Of a stretch of 64,000 nt of DNA, positions 8,066 through 15,924 are shown piece after piece. How positions within the stretch are numbered: the stretch's first letter is position 1; the number at the start of each line of letters is the position of its first letter. The stretch is from Pseudoxanthomonas wuyuanensis (lineage in GTDB: Bacteria > Pseudomonadota > Gammaproteobacteria > Xanthomonadales > Xanthomonadaceae), in NCBI RefSeq assembly GCF_900215535.1, contig NZ_OCND01000002.1:434001-498000 (forward strand), read 5' to 3'. The position numbers were made by a program, and so were the translations under genes. The notes below the pieces were generated by a model, which searched no databases, was not told the DNA's origin, and saw nothing but the letters and a program-made list of their open reading frames with translations.

Positions 8066-8848
8066 TCAATAGATATGCAGGCTGTCGCTGCCGGCATTGC
8101 CGCTGGCGGCCAGCCAGCGCTGGGTCCCCTCCAGGCCGGCGAGTTGCCGCAGTGCATCGACGCGTTGCTGCCAGAGTTCGCGCTGCGGAACGTCGCTGCC
8201 TGGCTGCGACAGTGCGTGATCGATGACGGCAATGCGGTCCTGCAGCGCCACGGTCATCGCCATCGCCGGTCCGCTGGCGACACGCTCGTCCTGCATCTGG
8301 GCCAACAGGGATTCCAGATGCGCGGACTCCAGGTACAGCGCCTCCAGCGCCGGTTCGGTGCCGGCCACCGCCCTGTCGCCGGTGGCCGGCGCATCGGCGG
8401 CCGCGGCGGCGCGCGCCGGCCGGTCCGTAGTCCGCTGCGGCGCCGGCGTGGCGGTCGCGCCAGCCGCGGGCGGATTGCCGCGGGAATCCGCCAATCGTTC
8501 CGTCGCAGTCGCCGGCGACAACGCTGATGCTGGTTCGGCCGCCGGTTCCGGCATGGCGGCAACGGCGGCGGTCTCGGTTGCCGGCCGCGGGCCGGCCGGG
8601 TTTGTCGCCACCGGCGCAGTGGGTGCCGGTGGCGAAGCCCTCCACCACAGCAGCGGCACGACGGCCAGGGTTGCCAGCGTTGCGGCAGCCGCCATCGCAA
8701 CCGGCCAGCGCCGGTGGCGGCGTCGCACCGGCGGCAACCGGCCGGCGATGCGGTCCCAGCCGCCGGGCGGCGGCGACTCCAGCGGCAGTGCGGCCAGCGC
8801 CTGCTGCCAGTCGCCGGGGACATCGATAGGGGCATTGGCATCAGGCAT
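8066..8848 (-). CDS. Membrane anti-sigma factor-like protein
   Basis: A 260-residue single-pass protein. The N-terminal about 45 residues (WQQALAALPLE..GGWDRIAGRL) would face the cytoplasm and bind the sigma factor; a membrane helix follows a basic stop (RRRHRRWPVAMAAAATLATL, helix about 49-69); then a long alanine/proline linker (70-160) and a helical periplasmic end (about 165-260, ALEALYLESAHLESLLAQMQ) that may form a coiled coil. It overlaps the sigma gene by 8 bp. There is no ZAS zinc motif (HxxxCxxC), so the assignment is by layout and neighbour rather than by a recognised domain. Confidence 0.75.
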   Translation of the reverse strand: MPDANAPIDVPGDWQQALAALPLESPPPGGWDRIAGRLPPVRRRHRRWPVAMAAAATLATLAVVPLLWWRASPPAPTAPVATNPAGPRPATETAAVAAMPEPAAEPASALSPATATERLADSRGNPPAAGATATPAPQRTTDRPARAAAAADAPATGDRAVAGTEPALEALYLESAHLESLLAQMQDERVASGPAMAMTVALQDRIAVIDHALSQPGSDVPQRELWQQRVDALRQLAGLEGTQRWLAASGNAGSDSLHIY

Positions 8849-9407
8849 GGGCGGGTTCCTCGATTTGCAGCAGTGTGCGCAGGCGGCGAGTGCCGCGCGC
8901 GAGTTGCGATTTGGAAAAACTGGGCGTGCGCTGCATCAGGCCGGCAATCTCCTCATGGGTATAGCCCTCGGCGTGATACAGCCACAGCACGCTGCGAGTG
9001 GTGGCCGGCAGCTTCGCCAGCGCGCGCTGCAGCAGTGCGGCATCGGCCGCGGCTGGCGGCAGGGGACCGCTGTCGCCGGGCAACTCGTCTTCTTCGACGT
9101 TGATTTCCGCCACCAGCCGGCGCTGGCGCCGCAACCGCATCAGCGCCTCGTTGACCGCGATCTGGCGCAGCCAGCCCCAGAACGGGCTGCCGCCGCGGTA
9201 GTCGCCGATGTGATGGAACAGTTTCAACATGGTGTCCTGCAGTACTTCAGCAGCCTCTTCGCGGTCGCCGCAGATGCGCAGCGCCAGGGTGAAGACCGGG
9301 CGTTCGAAGCGGCGGTAAATCTGCTCGAACGCGTCCTGCCGCCCGCCGCGGGCGCGGTCGAGCAGGGTGTCGGGTACATCGATGGCGAAGCTGGAGACGG
9401 GCGGCAT
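8841..9407 (-). CDS. ECF-type RNA polymerase sigma factor
   Basis: A 188-residue sigma-70 family protein with the ECF two-domain layout: region 2 (FEQIYRRFERPVFTLALRIC, then EEAAEVLQDTMLKLFHHIGD, WGWLRQIAVNEALMRLRRQR) and region 4 (LPATTRSVLWLYHAEGYTHE followed by EIAGLMQRTPSFSKSQLARG). The start at 9407 (MPPVSSFAID) places region 2 at the usual distance; an upstream Met at 9446 is possible. It heads the three-gene operon with the anti-sigma factor and the two-PDZ protein. The stimulus is unknown; PDZ partners suggest envelope or misfolded-protein stress. Confidence 0.92.
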   Translation of the reverse strand: MPPVSSFAIDVPDTLLDRARGGRQDAFEQIYRRFERPVFTLALRICGDREEAAEVLQDTMLKLFHHIGDYRGGSPFWGWLRQIAVNEALMRLRRQRRLVAEINVEEDELPGDSGPLPPAAADAALLQRALAKLPATTRSVLWLYHAEGYTHEEIAGLMQRTPSFSKSQLARGTRRLRTLLQIEEPAHA

Positions 9408-9487
9408 GTATCTCTCTGGATGCGGCACCGGGCAAAACCGTCGCAACCGTCGGCGTCCGGACCGGATCCCGGCCGCTGGCGTACGTC

Positions 9488-9493
9488 TATACT
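9488..9493 (+). promoter_or_regulatory. Likely -10 box of the band-7 operon
   Basis: TATACT lies 36 bp before the ATG of the band-7 gene. No good -35 hexamer is visible at 17-18 bp upstream, so the promoter call is weak. A strong ribosome-binding site, GGAAAGGAAGGGG, lies between it and the start. Confidence 0.35.
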
Positions 9494-9528
9494 CGCTCCA
9501 TATCTAGGGAAAGGAAGGGGTAGTTGGC

Positions 9529-10485
9529 ATGTTCGAGACAAGTTTTCTGGCGCTCATCATCCTGTTCGCCGGGGTAATCGTGCTGTTCAAGGCGGTGCGG
9601 ATGGTGCCGCAGGGCTATGAGTGGACGGTGGAGCGCTTCGGCAAGTACACCCACACGATGACCCCGGGCCTGCACTTCCTGATCCCGGTGGTCTATGGGG
9701 TCGGCCGCAAGGTCAACGTGATGGAGCAGGTGCTGGACGTGCCCAGCCAGGAGGTCATCACCAAGGACAACGCGGTGGTGAAAGTGGATGGCGTGGTGTT
9801 CTTCCAGGTGCTCGATGCGGCCAAGGCCGCCTATGAAGTGTCCAACCTGGAGATTGCGACCATTGCGCTGGTGCAGACCAATATCCGTACCGTGATCGGT
9901 TCGATGGACCTGGACGAGTCGCTCAGCAACCGCGAAACCATCAACGCGCAGCTGCTCAACGTGGTCGACCAGGCCAGCAACCCGTGGGGCATCAAGGTCA
10001 ACCGCATCGAAATCCGCGACATCCAGCCGCCACGCGATCTGATCGACTCGATGGCCCGGCAGATGAAGGCCGAGCGCGAAAAGCGCGCGCAGATCCTGGA
10101 AGCCGAAGGGTCCCGGCAATCGGAAATCCTGCGCGCCGACGGCGAGAAGCAGGCCGCAGTGCTGGAAGCCGAGGGTCGCAAGGAAGCCGCGTTCCGCGAT
10201 GCCGAGGCGCGCGAGCGCCTGGCCCAGGCCGAGGCCAAGGCGACCGAGATGGTGTCCGACGCGATCGCCAAGGGCGATGTGCAGGCGATCAACTACTTCA
10301 TTGCGCAGAAGTACGTGGAGGCCTTCAAGGAACTGGCCACCGCACCCAACCAGAAGTTCGTGCTGATGCCGATGGAAAGCAGCGGCATCATCGGTTCCAT
10401 CGCGGGCATTGCCGAACTGGCCAAGGAGGCGCTGGGCAAGCAGCAGGCCGCGCCGCCGCGCGTGCCGCCGCGGGCGGGAGGCTGA
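9529..10485 (+). CDS. SPFH/band-7 membrane protein (stomatin/QmcA type)
   Basis: A 318-residue inner-membrane scaffold protein: N-terminal helix (about 5-25, FLALIILFAGVIVLFKAVRM), the SPFH domain (about 20-180) with ERFGKYTHTMTPGLHFLIP and NRIEIRDIQPPRDLIDSMAR, a charged coiled coil (about 180-240, repeated EAEGRKEAAFRDAEARERLA) and a hydrophobic C-terminal patch. This matches stomatin/QmcA (YbbK) proteins, which form oligomeric rings in the membrane and regulate proteases such as FtsH. The NfeD-like gene begins 4 bp later, the usual pairing. Confidence 0.93.
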   Translation: MFETSFLALIILFAGVIVLFKAVRMVPQGYEWTVERFGKYTHTMTPGLHFLIPVVYGVGRKVNVMEQVLDVPSQEVITKDNAVVKVDGVVFFQVLDAAKAAYEVSNLEIATIALVQTNIRTVIGSMDLDESLSNRETINAQLLNVVDQASNPWGIKVNRIEIRDIQPPRDLIDSMARQMKAEREKRAQILEAEGSRQSEILRADGEKQAAVLEAEGRKEAAFRDAEARERLAQAEAKATEMVSDAIAKGDVQAINYFIAQKYVEAFKELATAPNQKFVLMPMESSGIIGSIAGIAELAKEALGKQQAAPPRVPPRAGG

Positions 10486-10488
10486 GCC

Positions 10489-10920
10489 ATGCGCTGGGAT
10501 GTGGTCAGCTGGGCGGCGATAGCGCTGCTGTTGTTTGCGGCCGAGGCGCTGGCACCGGGCGCGTTCATGCTGTGGATGGGTTTTGCCGCGGTCGCGCTGT
10601 TCCTGGGCGTGCTGCTGATCCCGGGAATCCCGCTGCTGGCGCAGGTGGCGGCTTTCGTCGTGCTGAGCTTCGTCTCGATCCAGATCTACCGTAAATGGTT
10701 CCGCGCGCATGCGCGGCAGAGCGACAAGCCGCTGCTCAACCGCCGCGCCGAACAGTTGATCGGCCTGGTCGCGCCGCTGGATCAGGCGATCGCTGGCGGC
10801 CGCGGTCGGGTCAAGCTGGGCGATGCGTACTGGGTGGTGCAGGGTCCCGATCTGCCGGCAGGCACGCCGGTGCGGGTTATCGCCGTGGATGGGATGACGC
10901 TGAAGGTGCAGGAGGCCTAG
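10489..10920 (+). CDS. NfeD-like membrane protein
   Basis: A 143-residue protein with three membrane helices (about 5-22, 27-45, 47-63) and a C-terminal OB-fold-like domain (GLVAPLDQAIAGGRGRVKLG, then WVVQGPDLPAGTPVRVIAVD), typical of short NfeD/YbbL proteins. It is paired with the SPFH gene 4 bp upstream; NfeD and SPFH proteins are known partners in the membrane. The next gene starts on the base after its stop codon. Confidence 0.9.
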   Translation: MRWDVVSWAAIALLLFAAEALAPGAFMLWMGFAAVALFLGVLLIPGIPLLAQVAAFVVLSFVSIQIYRKWFRAHARQSDKPLLNRRAEQLIGLVAPLDQAIAGGRGRVKLGDAYWVVQGPDLPAGTPVRVIAVDGMTLKVQEA

Positions 10921-11424
10921 ATGCGTTGGTGCCTGTGGTGGTTGCTCGCCGCGGTGCCGGCGACCGGATGGGCCAGCGGGCTGGTTGGCCGCACCGTACC
11001 GCCGTATCCGGACGGACTGCAGGACATCGGCGGCAGCTGCCTGTCCGATTCCAGCGACTATGATCGCGTTTGCGATTATTCGATCGGGTTGCTGGCCGAG
11101 GCGGCGGACGACGCCGATGCCGAACCGGCGCCGCGCTACATCGTCGCCGCCCGCCTGGCCGGCCGCGACGGCCAGCAGGCGTTGTGGGAGATCACCGATG
11201 CCCAGCCCTATCCCAAGGTCGGCGAGCAGTTCCATCTGCAGACCGGCACTTGCCGCGTCGATGGCCATGACGACGGCATGCTGGCGGCGGTCGTGCGCCA
11301 GGACCCGGCACACGAGTTCCTGACCGAGGTCGCCTGGGCGCGCCGGCTGGATCTGGCCAGCGGCAAATTCGTGCCGGCGGCGGGCAAGGTGGACTGCATC
11401 AACGAAGCCTACTTCGGCCTTTGA
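10921..11424 (+). CDS. Unknown exported protein, third gene of the band-7 operon
   Basis: A 167-residue protein of unknown family with a signal peptide (MRWCLWWLLAAVPATGWASG). Cysteines occur in GGSCLSDSSDYDRVCDYS, TGTCRVDG and VDCINEA, so two disulphides in the periplasm are possible. The start codon touches the NfeD stop (TAG|ATG), which argues for translation from the same mRNA. The N-terminal WCLWWLL is unusually tryptophan-rich for a signal peptide. Nothing in the sequence indicates a catalytic role. Confidence 0.75.
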   Translation: MRWCLWWLLAAVPATGWASGLVGRTVPPYPDGLQDIGGSCLSDSSDYDRVCDYSIGLLAEAADDADAEPAPRYIVAARLAGRDGQQALWEITDAQPYPKVGEQFHLQTGTCRVDGHDDGMLAAVVRQDPAHEFLTEVAWARRLDLASGKFVPAAGKVDCINEAYFGL

Positions 11425-11489
11425 CGCGGCGCTGCGGCGCGCGCCTGCGCCATCTGGGATAATGCCGGTCTTTGAGCCGGGAACCCGTC

Positions 11490-12596
11490 ATGATCCAGAA
11501 GACCATCCTCAACGACACCCACCGCGCGCTCGGCGCCAAGATGGTCGACTTCGGCGGCTGGGACATGCCGATCAACTACGGGTCCCAGATCGAAGAGCAC
11601 CACCAGGTACGTCGCGATGCCGGCATGTTCGACGTCAGCCACATGACCGTGGTCGATCTGCGCGGGGCGCGCACGCGCGAGTTCCTGCGCCGGCTGCTGG
11701 CCAACTCGGTGGACAAGCTGAAGAGTCCGGGCAAGGCCTTGTATACCTGCATGCTGGACGAGCGGGGCGGAGTCATCGACGATCTGATCGTCTATTTCAT
11801 GGCCGACGACTTCTTCCGGTTGGTGGTCAATGCCGCCACCCGCGAAAAGGACCTGGCCTGGATCCGGCAGCAGGCGGCCGCCTTCGAAGTCGAGGTCGGC
11901 GAACGGTCGGATTTTGCGATGATCGCGGTACAGGGCCCCAACGCGCGCGCCAAGGTGCAGACGCTGCTACGCGAATCCGACCGCGCAGCCGCCGGCAAGC
12001 TCGGCCGCTTCGCCGCCATCGAAGCGGTCACCGGCGATGGCGTGCCGCTGTTCCTGGCCCGTACCGGCTACACCGGCGAGGACGGCTTCGAGATCGTATT
12101 GCCCCAGGCCAGTGCGGTGGCGTTCTGGAATGCGTTGCTGGAAGCCGGCGTCAAACCGGCCGGCCTGGGCGCGCGCGACACGCTGCGGCTGGAAGCCGGC
12201 ATGAACCTGTACGGCCAGGACATGGATGAATCGGCGACGCCCTACGAAGCGGCGCTGGCGTGGACGGTCGCGCTGGACGAAGGCCGCGACTTCATCGGTC
12301 GCAGCGTGCTGGAACGGCAGAAGGCTGCCGGTGCGCCGCGCCAGTTGATCGGTCTGGTGATGGACGAAAAAGGCGTGCTGCGGCATGGCCAGAAAGTGCT
12401 GACCGCCAATGGCGAGGGCGAGATCCTGTCGGGTACCTTCTCGCCGACGCTGGGCAAGGCGATCGCGTTCGCGCGCGTGCCGGCCGGCGCTCCCGGCGAC
12501 GTGCGGGTGGACATCCGCGGCAGGGAAGTGCCGGTACGCGTGGTCAAGTTCCCGTTCGTCCGCGAGGGCCAGCCGCAACCGGGAGTGCTTGAGTGA
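11490..12596 (+). CDS. gcvT: Glycine cleavage system T protein (aminomethyltransferase)
   Basis: A 368-residue cytosolic enzyme that takes the aminomethyl group from the lipoyl arm of GcvH and gives methylene-tetrahydrofolate and ammonia. It has [19 protein letters not shown] at the N-terminus, [16 protein letters not shown], the folate-site region [15 protein letters not shown], and [20 protein letters not shown] with the conserved aspartate. Length fits the family (about 364). ATG at 11490 was chosen over an upstream TTG since MIQKTILND is the family start. A GATAAT hexamer lies about 27 bp upstream. gcvH lies two genes downstream; gcvP is not in the window. Confidence 0.96.
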   Translation: MIQKTILNDTHRALGAKMVDFGGWDMPINYGSQIEEHHQVRRDAGMFDVSHMTVVDLRGARTREFLRRLLANSVDKLKSPGKALYTCMLDERGGVIDDLIVYFMADDFFRLVVNAATREKDLAWIRQQAAAFEVEVGERSDFAMIAVQGPNARAKVQTLLRESDRAAAGKLGRFAAIEAVTGDGVPLFLARTGYTGEDGFEIVLPQASAVAFWNALLEAGVKPAGLGARDTLRLEAGMNLYGQDMDESATPYEAALAWTVALDEGRDFIGRSVLERQKAAGAPRQLIGLVMDEKGVLRHGQKVLTANGEGEILSGTFSPTLGKAIAFARVPAGAPGDVRVDIRGREVPVRVVKFPFVREGQPQPGVLE

Positions 12597-13219
12597 GTGC
12601 GGGCGCGCAAGTCGACTATTACTTCAGCCTGGTATCGCCGTACGCCTATCTGGGCCATGCGGCCTTTCTTGACCTGGCGCATCGCCACGGTGCGACGGTG
12701 GCCTACCGGCCGGTGCGCCTGCTGGAAGTCTTCGCTGCCGCTGGCGGAGTGCCGCTGGGGCAACGGACGCCTTCGCGCCAGCGCTACCGGTTGCTGGAAC
12801 TGCAGCGCTGGCGGCAGGCCCGCGGACTGCCGCTGAACCTGCATCCGGCATTCTTTCCGGTCGACGGTTCGCTGGCCGACTGCGCGGCGATCGCGCTGAC
12901 CCGGCTGCAGCGCGATCCCGAAACTTATATCCGCGATGCGTTCCGTGCGGTGTGGGTGGACGAACGCAACCTGGCCGACCGGCAAACGATTGCCGAACTG
13001 CTGGCCAGGGCCGGCCATGATGCCGACGCCGTGCTGGCGCTGGCATCGGGCGAAGCGGTGCAGGCCGCCTACCGCGCCAATACCGAAGCGGCCGCTGCCG
13101 CGGATCTGCCCGGCGTGCCCGGCTACGTGCTGGCCGGCGAAGCGTTCTGGGGACAGGACCGCATCGAGATGCTCGGGCAGGCGCTGCAGAGCGCCCGCCC
13201 CCCTTACCGCGCCCACTGA
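12593..13219 (+). CDS. DsbA-family / 2-hydroxychromene-2-carboxylate isomerase-like protein
   Basis: A 208-residue protein with the kappa-class GST/HCCA isomerase fold signature: [18 protein letters not shown] at the N-terminus, where the serine of SPYAYLG takes the place of the thioredoxin cysteine; [20 protein letters not shown] in the middle; and the cis-proline region [20 protein letters not shown] at the end. Family members isomerise 2-hydroxychromene-2-carboxylate with glutathione in aromatic degradation, but no such pathway is here, so the substrate is open. The GTG start overlaps the gcvT stop by 4 bp, indicating co-translation. Confidence 0.88.
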   Translation: MSAGAQVDYYFSLVSPYAYLGHAAFLDLAHRHGATVAYRPVRLLEVFAAAGGVPLGQRTPSRQRYRLLELQRWRQARGLPLNLHPAFFPVDGSLADCAAIALTRLQRDPETYIRDAFRAVWVDERNLADRQTIAELLARAGHDADAVLALASGEAVQAAYRANTEAAAAADLPGVPGYVLAGEAFWGQDRIEMLGQALQSARPPYRAH

Positions 13220-13304
13220 AATCCGTTGCCGCCTTCCCCCGGCGATTTACTCCGCTAAACTACCCACCCGTTCCCCGCCCACACGCAAAAACCGGAGTGC
13301 CAAC

Positions 13305-13697
13305 ATGAGCGAGATTCCCGGCGATCTCAAATTCCTCAAATCCCACGAATGGGCCCGCGTTGAAGGCAACGGCCGCGTCACGGTCGGCATCTCCGACCAT
13401 GCGCAAGGCCTGCTGGGCGACCTGGTCTACGTCGAACTGCCCAACGTCGGCGACCGCATCGAAGCCGGCAACGCCAGCGCGGTGGTCGAGTCGGTCAAGG
13501 CCGCTTCCGACGTCTACAGCCCGCTCACCGGCACCGTGGTCGAGGTCAACACCGCGCTCGCCGACAAGCCGGAAACCATCAACGAAGACGCCTATGGCGA
13601 AGGCTGGATCTTTGTGCTGGAAATCGAGGACCCGGACCAGATCAACGATCTGCTGGGGCCGGACGACTACGCCGAGTTGCTCGAAGACGAAGACTGA
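13305..13697 (+). CDS. gcvH: Glycine cleavage system H protein (lipoyl carrier)
   Basis: A 130-residue lipoyl carrier that shuttles the aminomethyl intermediate between GcvP, GcvT and dihydrolipoyl dehydrogenase. The lipoylated lysine is K65 in [30 protein letters not shown] starts the fold and [20 protein letters not shown] ends it. Length is that of the family (about 129). A TAAACT hexamer about 45 bp upstream could be the -10 of an own promoter, separate from gcvT. A terminator follows 25 bp after the stop. Confidence 0.97.
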   Translation: MSEIPGDLKFLKSHEWARVEGNGRVTVGISDHAQGLLGDLVYVELPNVGDRIEAGNASAVVESVKAASDVYSPLTGTVVEVNTALADKPETINEDAYGEGWIFVLEIEDPDQINDLLGPDDYAELLEDED

Positions 13698-13722
13698 AAT
13701 CCCAGGGTCTTCCTGCGCCACG

Positions 13723-13752
13723 ACCGGCCGCCTTGTGCGGCCGGTTTGCTTT
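13723..13752 (+). terminator. Rho-independent terminator of gcvH
   Basis: ACCGGCCGC and GCGGCCGGT form a perfect 9-bp GC-rich stem with a 5-nt loop (CTTGT), followed by the T-rich TTGCTTT. Confidence 0.75.
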
Positions 13753-14216
13753 GCGGCGTATGCCGGCGATGGCCGCTTTCCGAATCCTGCCCACGGCGGC
13801 GCCGTGCCTGCCGACGAACGGTAGGCGAATGCATCCGGCTGCCGTTGAGCCACCGGTTTGCGCCGCATGCCTCGATGCCGCCTTGGCGTCGGCTTTGCGC
13901 GCATGCGAATGGCTCGCATCGGAGCCGGGCGTTTGCGGACGGCATGGTTCAACCCGCCAGCGTCGAACAGCGCCGGTAGCGAATGCGACGCCCGGTTTGC
14001 GGGCGTCAAAAAACTCGCGCCGGCGTGTCGCCGCCGCCGCCGCCGATGCGGATCGGGATGCGACTCGCGCGCATCGATACCTGCCGGCAGTGCCGCGCGA
14101 AGGCAAAAAAGTTCGCGCAAATTCGCGCAATCGGGCTTGTGCGACGCGAAATCGGCAATCGGAAATCACTTTTTTTTTAGCTGCCGTTTAGGACGCCGAA
14201 GCGGCCTGGCGAAGTA
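13753..14216. other. Intergenic stretch after gcvH, no gene seen
   Basis: About 460 bp without a credible coding frame; open frames here have no family signature or ribosome-binding site. It holds a GCC-type repeat run (CGCCGCCGCCGCCG near 14032) and a run of nine T at about 14170-14178 without a good hairpin in front. Confidence 0.5.
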
Positions 14217-14363
14217 GCGGCACAAGCAAGCGCCAGCCGTAGGCAAGGCGCGTTGTGCCGAAAGGAAAATAAAAAACGCCTAGTTTTATAGGTGTTTTTT
14301 TTCTGCGCGAAGATGCGGGTGCGGCCGCGTTCGGCGAAGGCGCACGCGCAGCGCGCCTTCGCC
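14217..14363. other. Cluster of strong hairpins between gcvH and the histone H1-like gene
   Basis: Two perfect stems lie here: CGGCACAA (14218-14225) with TTGTGCCG (14253-14260), which also encloses GCGCC/GGCGC; and GGCGAAGGCGC (14333-14343) with GCGCCTTCGCC (14353-14363). An A/T-flanked terminator hairpin (14275-14302) lies between them. The first stem plus the terminator would make a small RNA on the plus strand; no promoter was identified. Confidence 0.5.
14275..14302 (+). terminator. Terminator hairpin with T8, possibly bidirectional
   Basis: AACGCCTA and TAGGTGTT form an 8-bp stem (one G.T pair), followed by a run of eight T. A run of six A precedes the stem, so it could also work on the minus strand. 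Confidence 0.7.
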
Positions 14364-14420
14364 ATGGGCGGACGACCGGTAGCTGCCGTCGACGCGGTAA
14401 AAAAAAGTTTCGCAAAACAG

Positions 14421-14449
14421 TTGACACCTTGAAAAAGCGTGATTAGGTT
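14421..14449 (+). promoter_or_regulatory. Sigma-70 promoter upstream of a candidate small RNA and the H1-like gene
   Basis: A consensus -35 TTGACA (14421-14426) is separated by 17 bp from TAGGTT (14444-14449). The surrounding sequence is AT-rich against a GC-rich background (AAAAAAAGTTTCGCAAAACAG just before). Transcription would start near 14456. Confidence 0.7.
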
Positions 14450-14455
14450 TCGCCC

Positions 14456-14626
14456 AGCAGAAGATGCCTGCGAAAGCGAGTGAGCCGGATCAACACGACA
14501 GCGCGAGAGACAATAGCGCCAACCGTCCAAGCCAAAGCCATGGTGGACGCAGGCCTCGCTTCCCCCGAGAAAACGCATTTCGCTTCCGACAACGCACCCG
14601 TGCCGCTCTGCGACGCGGGTGTTTTC
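14456..14626 (+). ncRNA. Candidate structured small RNA or 5' leader
   Basis: About 170 nt follow the promoter at 14421-14449. The 5' end (14461-14472) can pair with the 3' end (14614-14625) in twelve consecutive pairs, four of them G.U, closing the whole RNA as one long stem. The 3' part can instead form a terminator-like hairpin, CACCCG (14595-14600) with CGGGTG (14616-14621), followed by TTTTCG. There is no coding frame with a ribosome-binding site. A 6S-like RNA would have this overall form, but I cannot match its conserved bases. It could also be part of the long leader of the H1-like gene, whose start is 185 nt further on. Confidence 0.45.
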
Positions 14627-14810
14627 GTATATGTGAGGGGCCATGATTCGGCGGTGCCGGCCCCTATCCAATCCGTACCGGTGCGCCTGGCGTGCCGGCG
14701 GCTGCCTGCGGGTCCGACTCCCGCGGCGCTCTTGCAACTGGGCCTGCCTCCGGGCAGAAATGCTGTAAGCAGACGTAACAATCCATAGTTCATTGACGAG
14801 GAGCCATCAC

Positions 14811-15239
14811 ATGGCAACGAAGAAAGCTGCGAAGAAAAAACCGGCCGCCAAGAAAGCCGCCAAGAAGGTCGCCAAGAAATCGGCAGCCAAGAAGGCAGTG
14901 AAGAAGGCCGCCAAGAAGGTCGCCAAGAAGGTCGCCAAGGCCAAGAAGGCGGTGAGAAAGGTCGCCAAGAAGGCTGCCAAGAAAGTAGCCAAGAAGCCGG
15001 CGAAGAAGGCCGCCAAGAAGTCGGTCAAGAAGGCTGCCAAGAAAGTAGCCAAGAAGAAGCCAGCCAAGAAGGTCGCCAAAAAGGCTGCCAAGAAAACCGC
15101 CAAGAAGGCTGCCAAGAAAGTAGCCAAGAAGAAGCCAGCCAAGAAGGCTGCGAAGAAGGCCGCCAAGAAGCCTGCCAAGAAAGCCCGAAAGAAAGCGGCC
15201 CCGGTCGCGCTGCCGGCAACCCCGGCTCCGCTGATCTAA
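14811..15239 (+). CDS. Histone H1-like DNA-binding protein (KAAKK repeats)
   Basis: A 142-residue, almost wholly repetitive basic protein built from units such as KKAAKKVA and KKPAKKAA, with a short non-basic end (APVALPATPAPLI). It resembles the C-terminal domain of eukaryotic histone H1 and the AlgP/Hc1-like bacterial proteins, which bind and condense DNA. The start is fixed by GAGGAG (14799-14804) 6 nt before ATG at 14811. A promoter lies about 360 bp upstream, leaving a long leader or a separate small RNA, and a strong terminator follows. Exact repeats inside the gene suggest that its length changes by recombination. Confidence 0.9.
   Translation: MATKKAAKKKPAAKKAAKKVAKKSAAKKAVKKAAKKVAKKVAKAKKAVRKVAKKAAKKVAKKPAKKAAKKSVKKAAKKVAKKKPAKKVAKKAAKKTAKKAAKKVAKKKPAKKAAKKAAKKPAKKARKKAAPVALPATPAPLI
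15026..15147 (+). repeat. Exact 47-bp direct repeat within the H1-like gene
   Basis: The 47 bases from 15026 to 15072 recur without a change at 15101-15147, 75 bp (25 codons) apart; part of the unit also occurs near 14969. The spacing keeps the frame. Confidence 0.85.
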
Positions 15240-15267
15240 GCCAGCCCCGATTAGCCGTATCCATCAG

Positions 15268-15304
15268 ACTCTCTCCCCGTGCCCAGCGGGGAGGGAGTTT
15301 TTTT
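15268..15304 (+). terminator. Rho-independent terminator of the H1-like gene
   Basis: CTCTCCCCG and the downstream CGGGGAGGGAG form a GC-rich stem around TGCCCAG, followed by seven T. It lies about 30 bp after the stop codon. Confidence 0.9.
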
Positions 15305-15362
15305 ATGGCCGGCGGTGTAGCCTTGCCGCAGGTTCTACGGGCAGGCCGCAAGGGGCGGAGCG

Positions 15363-15896
15363 ATGAAACTGTTGAAATGGTTGCTGGGAATTCTGTTGCT
15401 GCTGGGCCTGTTGCTGGTGGCTGGCGGCCTGTTGCTTCCGGCCAGTACGCATGTCGAACGGACCACCGTCATCGAGCGGCCGCCGGCGGAGGTGTTTGCC
15501 GTGCTCGACTCGTTCCAGCGCTTCAATCAATGGTCGCCGTGGGCAGAGTACGACCCGGACGCGGCCTACACATTCGAGGGTCCAAGCCATGGCGTGGGCG
15601 CGAAGATGAGCTGGGTTGGCGACCGTTCGGTCGGCAGCGGCAGCCAGACCATCCGCGAAAGCGTTCCCCACAGCCGTATCGTGGTGGCGCTGGAGTTCGG
15701 CGGGGATGCGTCCACCGCCAGCTATGCGCTGGTCCCGGAGGGCAGCGCCACCCGGCTGACGTGGAGTTTCGATACCGAACACGGTTTCAACCCGTTCGCG
15801 CGCTGGATGGGGCTGCTGTTCGAAAAGATGGTGGGTGGCGACTACGAAAAAGGCCTGGCGAAGCTGAAAGCGCTGCTGGAAAGCGAACCGCGATGA
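15363..15896 (+). CDS. SRPBCC (START-like) family protein
   Basis: A 177-residue protein with an N-terminal membrane anchor or signal (KLLKWLLGILLLLGLLLVAG) and a START/polyketide-cyclase-like fold: ERTTVIERPPAEVFAVLDSF and FNQWSPWAEYDPDA, then ALVPEGSATRLTWSFDTEHG and a C-terminal amphipathic helix (DYEKGLAKLKALLES). Proteins of this shape bind a hydrophobic ligand in a helix-grip cavity. It lies alone between the H1-like gene and the convergent serine hydrolase. No ligand can be inferred. Confidence 0.85.
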   Translation: MKLLKWLLGILLLLGLLLVAGGLLLPASTHVERTTVIERPPAEVFAVLDSFQRFNQWSPWAEYDPDAAYTFEGPSHGVGAKMSWVGDRSVGSGSQTIRESVPHSRIVVALEFGGDASTASYALVPEGSATRLTWSFDTEHGFNPFARWMGLLFEKMVGGDYEKGLAKLKALLESEPR

Positions 15897-15924
15897 ACCA
15901 GGCTGCCGGTGCCGGCAGCTCGAT

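Noticed and set aside
9487-11313. A 608-codon minus-strand frame opposite the band-7/NfeD genes
   Set aside because: Shadow frame; the plus-strand genes show clear domains and ribosome-binding sites.
11425-11489. Glycine riboswitch before gcvT
   Set aside because: Only 65 bp separate gcvT from the previous gene and no aptamer motif is present.
14456-14626. Firm call of 6S RNA
   Set aside because: Overall pairing fits, but I cannot identify the conserved bubble bases, so it is kept as an unnamed candidate.
14807-15178. Hydrophobic A/F/L-repeat protein on the minus strand of the H1-like gene
   Set aside because: It is the exact reverse reading of the AAG/GCC repeats; no promoter or ribosome-binding site on that strand.
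14820-15195. Possible CRISPR array
   Set aside because: Repeats are in-frame KKAAK codons without spacers of constant length.
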